Positions 18,801 through 27,283 of a stretch of 64,000 nucleotides of DNA are shown here, piece by piece (the first letter of the stretch is position 1; every line of letters starts with the position of its first letter). The stretch is taken from assembly GCA_014238905.1 (NCBI GenBank), contig JABAAE010000002.1, forward strand, positions 326,115 through 390,114, written 5' to 3'. Source of the DNA: Planctomycetota bacterium (GTDB lineage Bacteria; Planctomycetota; Planctomycetia; Pirellulales; Pirellulaceae). Made by a program: the position numbers and the translations under genes. A model generated the notes under the pieces. That model searched no databases. It was not told where the DNA came from and saw only the letters and a list, made by a program, of their open reading frames with translations.

Positions 18801-20237
18801 ATCGCTATTTGCGACCAGAAAGGTCGCGAGATCGAAAAGCACTCCGTTCCGGCCGGTGCGATTCTGAAGATTAAAGAAGGGTCCCAAGTCAGAGCGAATA
18901 CGAAACTTTGCGAATGGAACCCGTTCTCCATCCCTGTCCTGGCGGAGGTTTCTGGTCGTGTTCGTTATGACGATATCGTCGAGGGCGAGACCATGGGTAT
19001 GGAAAAAGATGCCAGTGGTACCATCCGCAAATCGATTATCGAACACAAAGGTGTTCTTCATCCTCAGATTGTAATCGAAGATGAAAATGGAAAGCCTCTG
19101 GATTTTTATTATCTTCCTGAACGGGCCTACGTACTGGTCGAAGAAGGCGAGATGATTTCCGGTGGAACCCCTGTTGCAGAGACCCCTCGGGAGGCTTCTG
19201 GTACGGCAGACATTACCGGTGGTTTGCCGCGGGTTACGGAGATTTTCGAAGCTCGAAAGCCAAAAGATCCTGCGGTTATTGCCGAAATTGAGGGCGAAGT
19301 TGAATTACTTCAGGAAAAGCGTCGAGGTAAGCGGGTCGTTGTCGTCCGGAATACTGAATCCGGCATGGAAGTGGAACACACCGTTCCCCCTGGAAAGAGG
19401 TTGCTTGCTCAATCGGGTGACTATGTTAAAGCTGGGCAGGCATTGATTGATGGGCCCATCGTACCGCATGACATTCTTCACGTTTCTGGGGAAGAAGCCG
19501 TTCAGGATTACCTGTTGCATGAAGTTCAAAGCGTCTACCGAAGCCAAAGGGTAGGAATCAACGATAAACACTTGGAAATTATCGTCACTCGCATGCTTCG
19601 AAAAGTAAAAATTGAAACGCCGGGTGACACCAACCTGCTACCGGGTCTGGTCTGTGATCGTTTTGATTTCCGGCATGTTAATCAGGAATTGGCCAAGTGC
19701 GTTAAGATTTCGGAAGTGGGGGACAGTCACTTTTCTCTTGAACAAATTGTTCCCAAGGACCATCTCGAAGAGATCAACACTAAAATTACTGACGAAGGTG
19801 GAACTCCGGCAAAGGGCTCCAAGCCCAAACCTGCCACCGCGAGTACCCAGCTTCTGGGAATCACCAAGGCATCGGTTCAAAGTTCAAGTTTCATTTCAGC
19901 CGCCAGTTTCCAGGAAACAACCAAGGTTTTGACCGAAGCTGCTCTTTCTGGAAAAATCGACAATCTGGTAGGCCTCAAAGAAAACGTCATTTTGGGGCAT
20001 TTGATCCCGGCGGGAACCGGTTTCAGAACATTCCAGGAGTCGGAAGTCCGATATAACCTTCAGATCATTCCTGATTCAGCGGCCACTTTCTCAAGTTCCG
20101 ATGAGCAATACCCGCTTCTGCAGGAACCTACAGGAAATGGCTCGGCCTCGGAGCCAAGCGTTGAACCTGCTAAACCGGCCGCCCCAACCGGTTTAGAGGA
20201 GATATTTGGAACCGGAGAGAATTTGGGCGAACAATAA
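15879..20237 (+). CDS. rpoC: DNA-directed RNA polymerase beta prime subunit
   Basis: 1452 aa. The N-terminal zinc site (CACGKY to ICDRCGV) is intact, the catalytic Mg loop is [12 protein letters not shown], and the second zinc cluster is at [13 protein letters not shown]. The bridge-helix/trigger-loop region includes [18 protein letters not shown]. The C-terminus carries a Pro/Ala/Glu-rich tail of about 30 residues after the conserved core (from [10 protein letters not shown] on), probably disordered. A hairpin with a T run lies just after the stop codon. Confidence 0.99.
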   Translation: MATAESSYDRINDYASVKISLARPHDIRSWSFGEVKKPETINYRTYRPEKDGLFCERIFGPEKDWECACGKYRGMKYKGMICDRCGVKVTHSRVRRKRMGHIELAAPVVHIWFFKAMPSRLGNLLEMKTTSLEKVIYFQDYVVVDPGTTELERQQLLTEEEYREAKQQYGEGSFTAEMGADAVRKLLNHLDLVKLSEVLREEMKTTNSKQKRKDLTNRLKIVESIRDSDNKPEWMVLDVIPVIPPDLRPLVLLDSGNFATSDLNDLYRRIINRNNRLRKLVDLNAPEVIIRNEKRMLQQSVDALFDNNRCKRPVLGSSNRPLKSLTDMIKGKQGRFRENLLGKRVDYSARSVIVVGPRLKLHQCGLPKKIALELYQPFIIRRLKELGHADTIKSAKKMLERKDEEVWDILDSVIQNHPVLLNRAPTLHRMGIQAFEPILVEGNAINLHPLVCKGFNADFDGDQMAVHLPLSIEAQVEAHTLMLSTNNIFAPSNGKPIMSPSQDTVMGCYFITLVLPNGKGEGMTFSSLEEADFAFSQNIIDIHAKIKVRLPKNEYCRSSDKEAEREGPGLVVETSYGRVMFNMMLPEGLDFYNFRMKSGDLADVISDCYQTLGRQATIDLLDDMNQLGFRESTRSGLSFATDDLVTPDSKHTVISSAEKEVLKLTKLYERGVITEKERYNKVLETWTHAREEITRDMKIVMEGDVRGDTGYVNPVFLMADSGARGGIEQIRQLAGMRGLMAKPSGEIIENPIKANFREGLGVLEYFSSTHGARKGLADTALKTADSGYLTRKLADVAQNVVVTLEDCETTQGITKGVVYRGEKVEVRLSEAINGRVSRQNIVNPVTDEVIVRENQMITPDIARKIEGMGLEKIQIRSPMTCDAPLGVCRCCYGMDMSTGSLVEEGMAVGIIAAQSIGEPGTQLTMRTFHIGGVANTATEENHKKNRKGGTVQLIRLRSVTNDNGDDVVLSRNGEIAICDQKGREIEKHSVPAGAILKIKEGSQVRANTKLCEWNPFSIPVLAEVSGRVRYDDIVEGETMGMEKDASGTIRKSIIEHKGVLHPQIVIEDENGKPLDFYYLPERAYVLVEEGEMISGGTPVAETPREASGTADITGGLPRVTEIFEARKPKDPAVIAEIEGEVELLQEKRRGKRVVVVRNTESGMEVEHTVPPGKRLLAQSGDYVKAGQALIDGPIVPHDILHVSGEEAVQDYLLHEVQSVYRSQRVGINDKHLEIIVTRMLRKVKIETPGDTNLLPGLVCDRFDFRHVNQELAKCVKISEVGDSHFSLEQIVPKDHLEEINTKITDEGGTPAKGSKPKPATASTQLLGITKASVQSSSFISAASFQETTKVLTEAALSGKIDNLVGLKENVILGHLIPAGTGFRTFQESEVRYNLQIIPDSAATFSSSDEQYPLLQEPTGNGSASEPSVEPAKPAAPTGLEEIFGTGENLGEQ

Positions 20238-20247
20238 CGACTAGATG

Positions 20248-20274
20248 GGGCCAAATTACGGTTTGGCCCGTTTT
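20248..20274 (+). terminator. Terminator-like hairpin after rpoC
   Basis: A perfect 8-bp stem GGGCCAAA/TTTGGCCC with a 6-base loop followed by GTTTTG. It starts about 10 bases after the rpoC stop and probably separates rpoBC from rpsL, at least partly. Confidence 0.7.
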
Positions 20275-20379
20275 GATCGACCAAAACCATATCAAAGGGT
20301 TTTGGCCGAAGCCTTGACAAACCACATTTCATTCGTATTGTGGTAAGTCTCCCTTTTACCGTTGGAAAAATAGAAATTA

Positions 20380-20745
20380 ATGCCGACAATTAATCAGCTC
20401 GTTCGCAAACGACGAAAACAGAAGCGAAAATTTACCAAGGCTCCAGTGTTGGACAAATGCCCTCATAAGCAGGGCGTCTGCTTGCAGGTTCGGACAATGA
20501 CACCAAAGAAGCCTAATTCTGCGCTTCGAAAGATCACTCGTGTCCGCCTTTCCAATGGAAAAGAAGTGACGGTATACATCCCTGGCGAGGGACACAACCT
20601 TCAAGAGCACTCCATTGTTCTTGTTCGTGGTGGCCGTGTCCGTGATTTGCCAGGTGTACGGTATCAAGTCGTCCGTGGCGCTCAAGACACTTTAGGCGTC
20701 GAAAATCGTAAGCAATCCCGTAGCCGATACGGTACCAAAAAGTAA
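20380..20745 (+). CDS. rpsL: 30S ribosomal protein S12
   Basis: Decoding-centre protein, 121 aa. [14 protein letters not shown] and [20 protein letters not shown] are canonical. The second conserved loop reads [11 protein letters not shown], so residue 88 (counting Met; often numbered 87 in E. coli) is Arg instead of Lys. That substitution is a known streptomycin-resistance change in other bacteria. rpsG follows after 49 bases. Confidence 0.98.
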   Translation: MPTINQLVRKRRKQKRKFTKAPVLDKCPHKQGVCLQVRTMTPKKPNSALRKITRVRLSNGKEVTVYIPGEGHNLQEHSIVLVRGGRVRDLPGVRYQVVRGAQDTLGVENRKQSRSRYGTKK

Positions 20746-20794
20746 CTTTCCTAAATCAATCATATATTTTCGCGGTTTTGCCGCTGGAGAAAAA

Positions 20795-21265
20795 ATGGGC
20801 CGGATTACCGCCAGTCGTTCAAAGTTGAAAGGCGATCCCAAGTACGATTCGCTTCTTGTTTCCAAGTTCATCAATAATCTGATGTGGGATGGCAAAAAGA
20901 CGGTTGCTCAACGGGTATTTTATGATGCACTGGACGAGATTAAGCGTCGTCTGCCAGATGTGGAAGAACTGGATGTGTTCAATCAGGCCGTTGAAAATGT
21001 CAAACCCTTTATCGAAGTCCGTTCCAAACGAGTCGGTGGTGCCGCCTATCAGGTTCCCATGCAGGTCAATAAAACCCGCCAGCAGTCGTTGGCAATTCGA
21101 TGGTTGTTGACTGCCATTCGTGACAAAAAAGGACGCCCGACTCATCTGAAACTGGCAGACGAATTCGTAGCCGCCTATGGCAAAGAAGGCGTCGCCATGA
21201 ATCGGCGGGAGAATGTGCACCGCATGGCAGATGCAAACAAGGCGTTTGCGCATTTTGCTTGGTAA
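20795..21265 (+). CDS. rpsG: 30S ribosomal protein S7
   Basis: Primary 16S rRNA-binding protein of the 30S head; 156 aa, standard length. Typical segments are [37 protein letters not shown] and the C-terminal [19 protein letters not shown]. Second gene of the str cluster; a terminator follows, so fusA may be transcribed separately. Confidence 0.98.
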   Translation: MGRITASRSKLKGDPKYDSLLVSKFINNLMWDGKKTVAQRVFYDALDEIKRRLPDVEELDVFNQAVENVKPFIEVRSKRVGGAAYQVPMQVNKTRQQSLAIRWLLTAIRDKKGRPTHLKLADEFVAAYGKEGVAMNRRENVHRMADANKAFAHFAW

Positions 21266-21282
21266 TCGAAACAGCATCCATT

Positions 21283-21312
21283 CAGCCACGTCGAAATTTC
21301 GTGGCTGTTTTT
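21283..21312 (+). terminator. Rho-independent terminator after rpsG
   Basis: A perfect 8-bp stem CAGCCACG/CGTGGCTG with a 9-base loop, followed by five T. It starts 18 bases after the rpsG stop. Confidence 0.85.
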
Positions 21313-21545
21313 ATGCGCAAAATCAACTTTAACGAAACCCCGGAAACAAATCATTTGGATAACGCTGGCCATCAAATGACATCGTAGATGCATTCGACCC
21401 TCTTGCGAAATCCTTTTACTTCAGGAACCAACTATATTGGCATGATCTGCCTGTTGCAGATTAGACCCTAATTGGTCGTAACCCAATCCAGTGGACGTCT
21501 CCCTCTACCCACCTCACTCAAATCGCAAAAGCACAGTCTGAGCCA

Positions 21546-23645
21546 ATGCCACAACGCAAACTGGAAAACATTCGCAATATTGGAATCATCGCCCATATTG
21601 ACGCGGGAAAAACAACAGTCACCGAGCGACTATTGTTTCTATCGGGTGCCAAACATCGTGTTGGCAGAGTCGATCATGGCAATACCGAGACTGATGAGGA
21701 TGAAGAGGAGCAAAATCGCGGCATCACCATTTACTCGGCGTGCGTGACGTTCGAATGGAAAAAGGCGGTGATTAACCTGCTGGACACACCTGGCCACGTC
21801 GATTTTACTGCCGAGGTGGAGAGGTGTCTTCGAGTCTTGGATGGGGCGGTGGTTGTTTTTAGTGCCCGGGAAGGTGTCGAGGCGCAAAGTGAAACGGTAT
21901 GGAAGCAGGCAAACAAATATTCCGTTCCTCGGGTCGCGTTCATTAACAAGATGGATCGAGAGGGAGCCAGCTTTGAGCATGTACTCGAGCAAATGAAATC
22001 GAGATTACAGGCAAATCCAGTACCCATTCAAATTCCGGTCGGGGAAGGCCCTGAGCACATCGACAACCCGTTTCGGGGGGTCATCGATCTCATCGAAATG
22101 AAATATCTTGTGTTCGATACCTCTAATGAAAATAGTGGGCGACAATTTGAGCCACGCGAAATCCCCGATGAATTCATTCAAAAAGCTGCGGAATATCGAT
22201 CCGAATTACTCAGCACACTTTCGGACTTTTCCGAAGAGCTAATGGAATTAGCCCTAGAAGAAAAAGAGATCCCGCCAGCTTTAATTCATGATGTCATCCG
22301 CTTGGCAACGTTGTCCAGAAAGATTCAGCCAGTCCTCTGCGGATCAGCCTTGCACGGAATCGGAGGTCAGCAGATCCTCGATGCAGTCTGGGAGTATCTT
22401 CCCAGTCCGCTGGATCGTCCAGCCGTCGAAGGCACCAATCCAAAACGGTCCAAGCATACCGAAATTCGCAAACCGGACCCCGATGAACCATTCTCAGGTT
22501 TGGTATTTAAAATCTTGCCTGCGAAGACCGGGGATCTTTACTGGATTCGGGTTTATTCAGGAACCTTGAAAGCAAATTCTCGAGCCCTTTGTCCCGGCAA
22601 GGAAAAAAAGGAAAACATTGCTCAGCTGTGGCAGATCCATGCCACCAGGAAAGAGCGTGATGGTCAGGTCGATGAGGTCTCCTGCGGCGACATAGTTGGT
22701 GTCATTGGACCACGCTTTGCCGTCACTGGGGACACGCTATGTGATGGCAAGTCTCCCATCGTACTCGAAAATATTGACTTCCCGGCTGCGGTCATTGAGA
22801 TGGCGATCGAATCCGAATCGGCGACCGAACGAAAGAAGTTGGCAGATACGCTTGAAATGCTGAAGCGTCAGGATCCCACATTCCGAGCCAAGGAAAATAA
22901 GGAAACCGGTCAAACGTTGATCGGTGGTATGGGAGAACTACACCTGGAGGTGATTAAAAACCGGTTGCTCAGGGATTTCAACCTGAACGTGAAAGTCCAT
23001 AAGCCACGCGTCTCCTATCGGGAAACCATCCAAAATAACGCCGAGGTGACCGGCGAATGCCACCGACTGGTTTCCGGTCAACAACTCTTTGCAAAACTCA
23101 AGATTCGGATGGAGCCAGCACCAAAAATTGAAGGAGTGTTTATTTCAAATCGACTTCCCGAAGGAAAACTACCTCCCAGTTTTCAGGAGGCCGTGATGGA
23201 GCAGATGAACTCCCGCAAAGAAGGAGGTGGTCCCATCGGCAGCTTTCCACTTTCTAAATTGAAAATCATCCTGCTGGATTGCGAAGTTGATCCTGAACAA
23301 TCCAATGAAATGGCATTCAGTATTGCCGCCGGAGAAGCTTTCGAAGCAGCGTTACAGAAAGGCGGTCCCGTTCTGCTGGAGCCTATCATGAAGCTAACCA
23401 TCACCACACCTGACGAATACTATGGATCATTTGTCGGGGACCTCTCTCAGCGACGAGCTCGTATTGTCAGCACCAACAATCTCAGTGGTGCAACAACAAT
23501 CATCGAAGCGAACGCCCCCCTTGCAGAATTATTTGGATACTCGAATTCGCTCAGGAGTATGAGTCAGGGATTGGCAGGTTCATCAATGGAGCCCTTGGAG
23601 TACGACGCTGCTCCTGAATCGGTGGTGAAGAGTTTTGCCCTGTAA
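21546..23645 (+). CDS. fusA: Elongation factor G family GTPase
   Basis: 699 aa, full EF-G length. P-loop AHIDAGKTT, G3 DTPGHVDF, G4 NKMD; domain IV and V segments are present (GGMGELHLEVIKNRL, YYGSFVGDLSQRRARI). The segment before RGITI reads GNTETDEDEEEQN rather than the common EGAATMDWMEQEQE, so it is a divergent EF-G, perhaps of the spd/mitochondrial-like type known from planctomycetes. Its place after rpsL-rpsG supports the translocation role, but a terminator and a 280-base gap separate it from rpsG. Which EF-G subfamily it belongs to needs a tree. Confidence 0.9.
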   Translation: MPQRKLENIRNIGIIAHIDAGKTTVTERLLFLSGAKHRVGRVDHGNTETDEDEEEQNRGITIYSACVTFEWKKAVINLLDTPGHVDFTAEVERCLRVLDGAVVVFSAREGVEAQSETVWKQANKYSVPRVAFINKMDREGASFEHVLEQMKSRLQANPVPIQIPVGEGPEHIDNPFRGVIDLIEMKYLVFDTSNENSGRQFEPREIPDEFIQKAAEYRSELLSTLSDFSEELMELALEEKEIPPALIHDVIRLATLSRKIQPVLCGSALHGIGGQQILDAVWEYLPSPLDRPAVEGTNPKRSKHTEIRKPDPDEPFSGLVFKILPAKTGDLYWIRVYSGTLKANSRALCPGKEKKENIAQLWQIHATRKERDGQVDEVSCGDIVGVIGPRFAVTGDTLCDGKSPIVLENIDFPAAVIEMAIESESATERKKLADTLEMLKRQDPTFRAKENKETGQTLIGGMGELHLEVIKNRLLRDFNLNVKVHKPRVSYRETIQNNAEVTGECHRLVSGQQLFAKLKIRMEPAPKIEGVFISNRLPEGKLPPSFQEAVMEQMNSRKEGGGPIGSFPLSKLKIILLDCEVDPEQSNEMAFSIAAGEAFEAALQKGGPVLLEPIMKLTITTPDEYYGSFVGDLSQRRARIVSTNNLSGATTIIEANAPLAELFGYSNSLRSMSQGLAGSSMEPLEYDAAPESVVKSFAL

Positions 23646-23698
23646 CGAGTCACTTTTTTCAACGAAACGCTGCCGCCCCTTGAAAGGAACAACCAAGC

Positions 23699-24529
23699 AT
23701 GGAAGTCATTTCACTGCAGAGCGGCAGTAATGGAAATTCGTTTTATGTCAAAGTTGCCGGTAAGCAATTCCTGTTTGATGCCGGCATTTCTGGTGCTCTC
23801 GCGGAAAAACGATTAGCCCATCACAATCGTAACATCAGGGAGATTGACGGTCTGTTTATTTCTCATTCCCACCGCGATCACAGCAAGTCCATGGGGATAT
23901 TCCATCGCAAGTTTGGGCACCCTGTTTTTGTCACTGAAAAAACACTGCTAGGGGCTCGCCGTGACAACAAACTAGGAGTGATTAACGATCTCCACTTGTT
24001 TCATTGCGGTGAAACAATTGACTTTGGGGACGTGCAAATCCATACCATTCCGACACCCCACGATGCCGACGACAGTGTGGCATTTGTAATCGAACATCAT
24101 GAACGACGTTTGGGTATCTTAACTGACATTGGTCACGCCTTTGATGGCCTAAGAGAAGTCTTACGTCTCTTGGATGCCGTTATTATCGAGAGCAATTATG
24201 ACCCCGAAATGCTCCGAAAAAGCAGGTATCCGATTTGGCTGAAACGCCGGGTCAGTGGTGACGGTGGGCACCTGTCAAATGATGACTCAGCCATCGCTTT
24301 AAAGACCTCTGGTGCTGACAATTTGCAGTGGGCTTGCCTGTGCCATCTTTCAGCAGAAAACAACTGCCCTGAACTGGCCGTCGAAACCCATCGACGGCTT
24401 TTAGGAAATGATCTTCCCATCCATGTTGCCAGTCGTTACGACGTCGGAGCTGTGCTGACGATTGATTACAATCAACCCTCGACAGGTCCTTGGCAGTTGG
24501 AACAACGGCCCACAGGAAAAACTCTCTAG
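23699..24529 (+). CDS. Metallo-beta-lactamase fold protein of the WalJ/YycJ type
   Basis: 276 aa. Starts with VISLQSGSNGNSFYVK, a pattern typical of the WalJ/YycJ family, and has the metal motif HSHRDH at residues 56-61 with later His/Asp residues (PTPHDADDSVAF and LTDIGHAF). Relatives act on single-stranded or damaged DNA as 5' exonucleases (family knowledge). No signal peptide. AAAGGAA precedes the ATG. It follows fusA by 53 bases on the same strand, so co-transcription is possible. Confidence 0.88.
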   Translation: MEVISLQSGSNGNSFYVKVAGKQFLFDAGISGALAEKRLAHHNRNIREIDGLFISHSHRDHSKSMGIFHRKFGHPVFVTEKTLLGARRDNKLGVINDLHLFHCGETIDFGDVQIHTIPTPHDADDSVAFVIEHHERRLGILTDIGHAFDGLREVLRLLDAVIIESNYDPEMLRKSRYPIWLKRRVSGDGGHLSNDDSAIALKTSGADNLQWACLCHLSAENNCPELAVETHRRLLGNDLPIHVASRYDVGAVLTIDYNQPSTGPWQLEQRPTGKTL

Positions 24530-24605
24530 AGGTCCCTGTTTTAAACAACCAGTTCGAGGCGTGCCGTGATCAGGCTTGGCGTTCTGTTACGAACTAACTC
24601 ATCGT

Positions 24606-26048
24606 TCAAAGCTCGTAACTCAATCCTCCACGATGCTGCGATCGGGAAATCTGATCCATCGCGTACAAACCAGCCAAAACAAATTCTACGCAACTCGCTC
24701 GCACCGCCTGATCCTGCGCCGCGTTGACTTCAAATGCTTTTTCCCAAACCGGCGGAACCCGTTGAAGTCTTTCTGCATAAGTGGCAGACGGCAACATGTC
24801 ACCCACTTCAATTTTGATTCCCTTGGCAAACAACTCCGCCATTTCCTCCATCCCATGACGGTCAACGTATTCCTCAAATACGACTGAAATTGCCTCTGCA
24901 ATCACCGCTTCCAATACCTGTTTTTCACTCATCTGATGGCTACCCATCAGATCGAGTTCCAGTTTCCCCAAACTGGAAGAGGCAAGGTGTCCCAAATCAC
25001 TGATACGAGGAACGGCAGGTTTTTCACCGTGAATTATCCCACGCTGCCTCGCACTGGAGACCATGGTCCGAAAATTCGCTAATGAGATCCTCGCACTGAC
25101 ACCGGATTGTTGGTCAATATATTTTGACTTGCGTGCGCAAATCGTTATCTGTTCGATAAGCTCTTTCATGAAGTAGGGAATCCGGACGGGAAATTCCCCT
25201 TCCAGGTCAACGTTAGACTCCTGTTCCATAATCTCAATACCGGTGCTCCGTTGCCGGGGATAATGAGTCTGGATCAGTGACCCAATGCGATCTTTTAATT
25301 GGGGGATAACTTTGCCGCTGCGATTATAAGTTGCAGGGTTTGCGGAAAAAAGAATCATCACGTCGATGTCAAACCGGACGGGATAACCACGAATCTGAAC
25401 ATCCCGTTCCTCAAGAATATTGAAAAGCCCTACCTGCACCAATTCATCAAGTTCTGGCAATTCATTGACCGCAAAAATACCCCGATGCATCCGCGGGATC
25501 AGTCCAAAATGAAGGGCATCTTCGGTCGACATACTGACTCCTCCGGCCAATTTGCCGGGATCAATCTCACCAATGAGATCTGCAAACTTGGTACCAGGAG
25601 CCAATCGTTCGGTATACCGTTGGTCCTTTTTCCACCACCCGATCGGTATGTCTTGTGGATCATTTTCTGCAACCAATCGGCTCACCGCTGCACTGATAGG
25701 GTGATAGGGATCCTCGTGAAACGGAGCATCTGGCACATCAATAAAAGGGACGACCGGATCAAGGAAATCTACTAACCCACGCATCAATCGACTTTTCGCT
25801 TGACCTTTTTCTCCTAAAAAAAGCATGTCGTGTCCTGACAAAAGCGCAATATTGACTTCCGGAATGACAGTGTCTTGGTAACCCAGAACTCCGGGATACA
25901 ATTCTTCTCCGACAGACAATCGACGCGACAGGTTGTCAAAAATTTCCTGTTTGATCGTCCGTGACTTCCATCCGGATTCACGAAGCTGTTTGAGATTGGC
26001 AGGAAGGTTATCGTTCAATTCTATTTTCCCCAATGGACCTGGTTTCAT
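24606..26048 (-). CDS. MoxR/ChlI-type AAA+ ATPase
   Basis: 480 aa, similar to the magnesium-chelatase ChlI/MoxR branch of AAA+ proteins but without any chelatase genes nearby. Walker A is GEKGQAKS (residues 79-86). The Walker B position reads [11 protein letters not shown], with Asn where Asp is usual. Sensor-type segments follow ([26 protein letters not shown]). These ATPases usually pair with a VWA-domain protein and act as chaperone-like remodelers. A membrane VWA gene lies directly upstream on the same strand and a soluble VWA protein is encoded at 34.6 kb. The call as an ATPase is secure; the target is unknown. Confidence 0.88.
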   Translation of the reverse strand: MKPGPLGKIELNDNLPANLKQLRESGWKSRTIKQEIFDNLSRRLSVGEELYPGVLGYQDTVIPEVNIALLSGHDMLFLGEKGQAKSRLMRGLVDFLDPVVPFIDVPDAPFHEDPYHPISAAVSRLVAENDPQDIPIGWWKKDQRYTERLAPGTKFADLIGEIDPGKLAGGVSMSTEDALHFGLIPRMHRGIFAVNELPELDELVQVGLFNILEERDVQIRGYPVRFDIDVMILFSANPATYNRSGKVIPQLKDRIGSLIQTHYPRQRSTGIEIMEQESNVDLEGEFPVRIPYFMKELIEQITICARKSKYIDQQSGVSARISLANFRTMVSSARQRGIIHGEKPAVPRISDLGHLASSSLGKLELDLMGSHQMSEKQVLEAVIAEAISVVFEEYVDRHGMEEMAELFAKGIKIEVGDMLPSATYAERLQRVPPVWEKAFEVNAAQDQAVRASCVEFVLAGLYAMDQISRSQHRGGLSYEL

Positions 26049-26195
26049 TTACTGGCAAACTAATCGGATCTCTAAATATAGGCTAGTTTGGCATAAGACT
26101 ATTCGTTCAGTTCTCGCAACCGGATTCCGCATTGATGAAATTCGCATTGGCGGAATGCGTTGAAACCATCGATCGCGAGAATCCGGCAATTCGGT

Positions 26196-27257
26196 TTATT
26201 TTCGGTCAACGAAGTGGGTGACGTTCTTATAAACGTATTGGCCACCGTTGCGTCGGGCAAGTTGCATGAGAAAGTTCCCTTGAACCGAACTTGTGGCAGA
26301 ACCGAATTCTATCGTATGAATCGAAGCAGCGTTACGGTTCATACGATCAACCACATCCATCTCTCTTTCGCTCAGGCCAGGGTCTGCCGCATCGGTCAAA
26401 AAAAAGACGACATCAGGACCAAAATCAACTGCCATTTTCAGTGCCGAAAAATGTTCAGTTGCCCCACCACCTGAGATTCCTAAGGCGAACTTTTTTGCCC
26501 GCTTCTTGTTTTCCACATTAGCTACCATCAGTCGTGGCCTGCCGCCATCAGTCGTAAAAGCGCGTGGCCGCTCATTATAAAAAACAATTTGGAATTGTTG
26601 ATCAGGCCCCAGAGAGTCCAAGCTCGATATCAACTCGGCTTTAGCTGCCAAAAGAGGTCGACCACCAAATGACTCCATACTCCCAGAACGATCGAAAACA
26701 TAGACAAACGTTGTGCCTTTGCCCTGAACACCAAAGATCTCCGTGGTCACGGCGTTAGAATTTGCCTGCCGATTCCCCGTCCCGATTCCATCGAGGAATC
26801 CATCTGCGCCGGTCAGATCCCTACCCAACTCTGCGCCGATCTGCCCAAGATCGTCATCGGTTGGCAAAAAATTTGGAAGATCTTCATCGAGTTCGTTTAA
26901 GGTTGGTAACGACTGGTGAATCGCAGATCTCGAAGACTCAGCGGTAGCCTCTTCTTTCGAATCTTCCTGCGGATCAAAGTATTCTGTTCGGGTGGGAGTT
27001 TCTTTGACCAAGACGATCCCGCCTTTTCTCTCCGCTTCCTGAACGCCCCCCTTTTTTTCCGGCCGTACGATAATAGCCAGAATAACAACCAGACCAAAAT
27101 GGAGTATCGCCGACAGCAACCAGGCTGGAACCCGCCTTGACGATGTCGGCCATGTGTGAATTCCCTGATTCACTGATCGATGCAAATCCCGGGAAACGGT
27201 CGAGGACCCACCCTGCAAGGCTGGATCGGAATCAAAGTGAATTGACTTTAAAACCAT
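26196..27257 (-). CDS. Membrane-anchored VWA-domain protein
   Basis: 353 aa. A short cytoplasmic N-terminus is followed by one membrane helix (about residues 43-64, VPAWLLSAILHFGLVVILAI), then an acidic linker (100-165) and a VWA domain. The metal-ion site is DRSGSM (189-194), with a later FFLTDA strand. The ATG at 27257 has GGAG at a good distance; a TTG four codons earlier is less likely. It lies 147 bases upstream of the ChlI-type ATPase, same strand. Such proteins are common in planctomycetes; the ligand is not known. Confidence 0.82.
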   Translation of the reverse strand: MVLKSIHFDSDPALQGGSSTVSRDLHRSVNQGIHTWPTSSRRVPAWLLSAILHFGLVVILAIIVRPEKKGGVQEAERKGGIVLVKETPTRTEYFDPQEDSKEEATAESSRSAIHQSLPTLNELDEDLPNFLPTDDDLGQIGAELGRDLTGADGFLDGIGTGNRQANSNAVTTEIFGVQGKGTTFVYVFDRSGSMESFGGRPLLAAKAELISSLDSLGPDQQFQIVFYNERPRAFTTDGGRPRLMVANVENKKRAKKFALGISGGGATEHFSALKMAVDFGPDVVFFLTDAADPGLSEREMDVVDRMNRNAASIHTIEFGSATSSVQGNFLMQLARRNGGQYVYKNVTHFVDRK

Positions 27258-27283
27258 TAACGGCTCCAAAAGAACCTACCACG

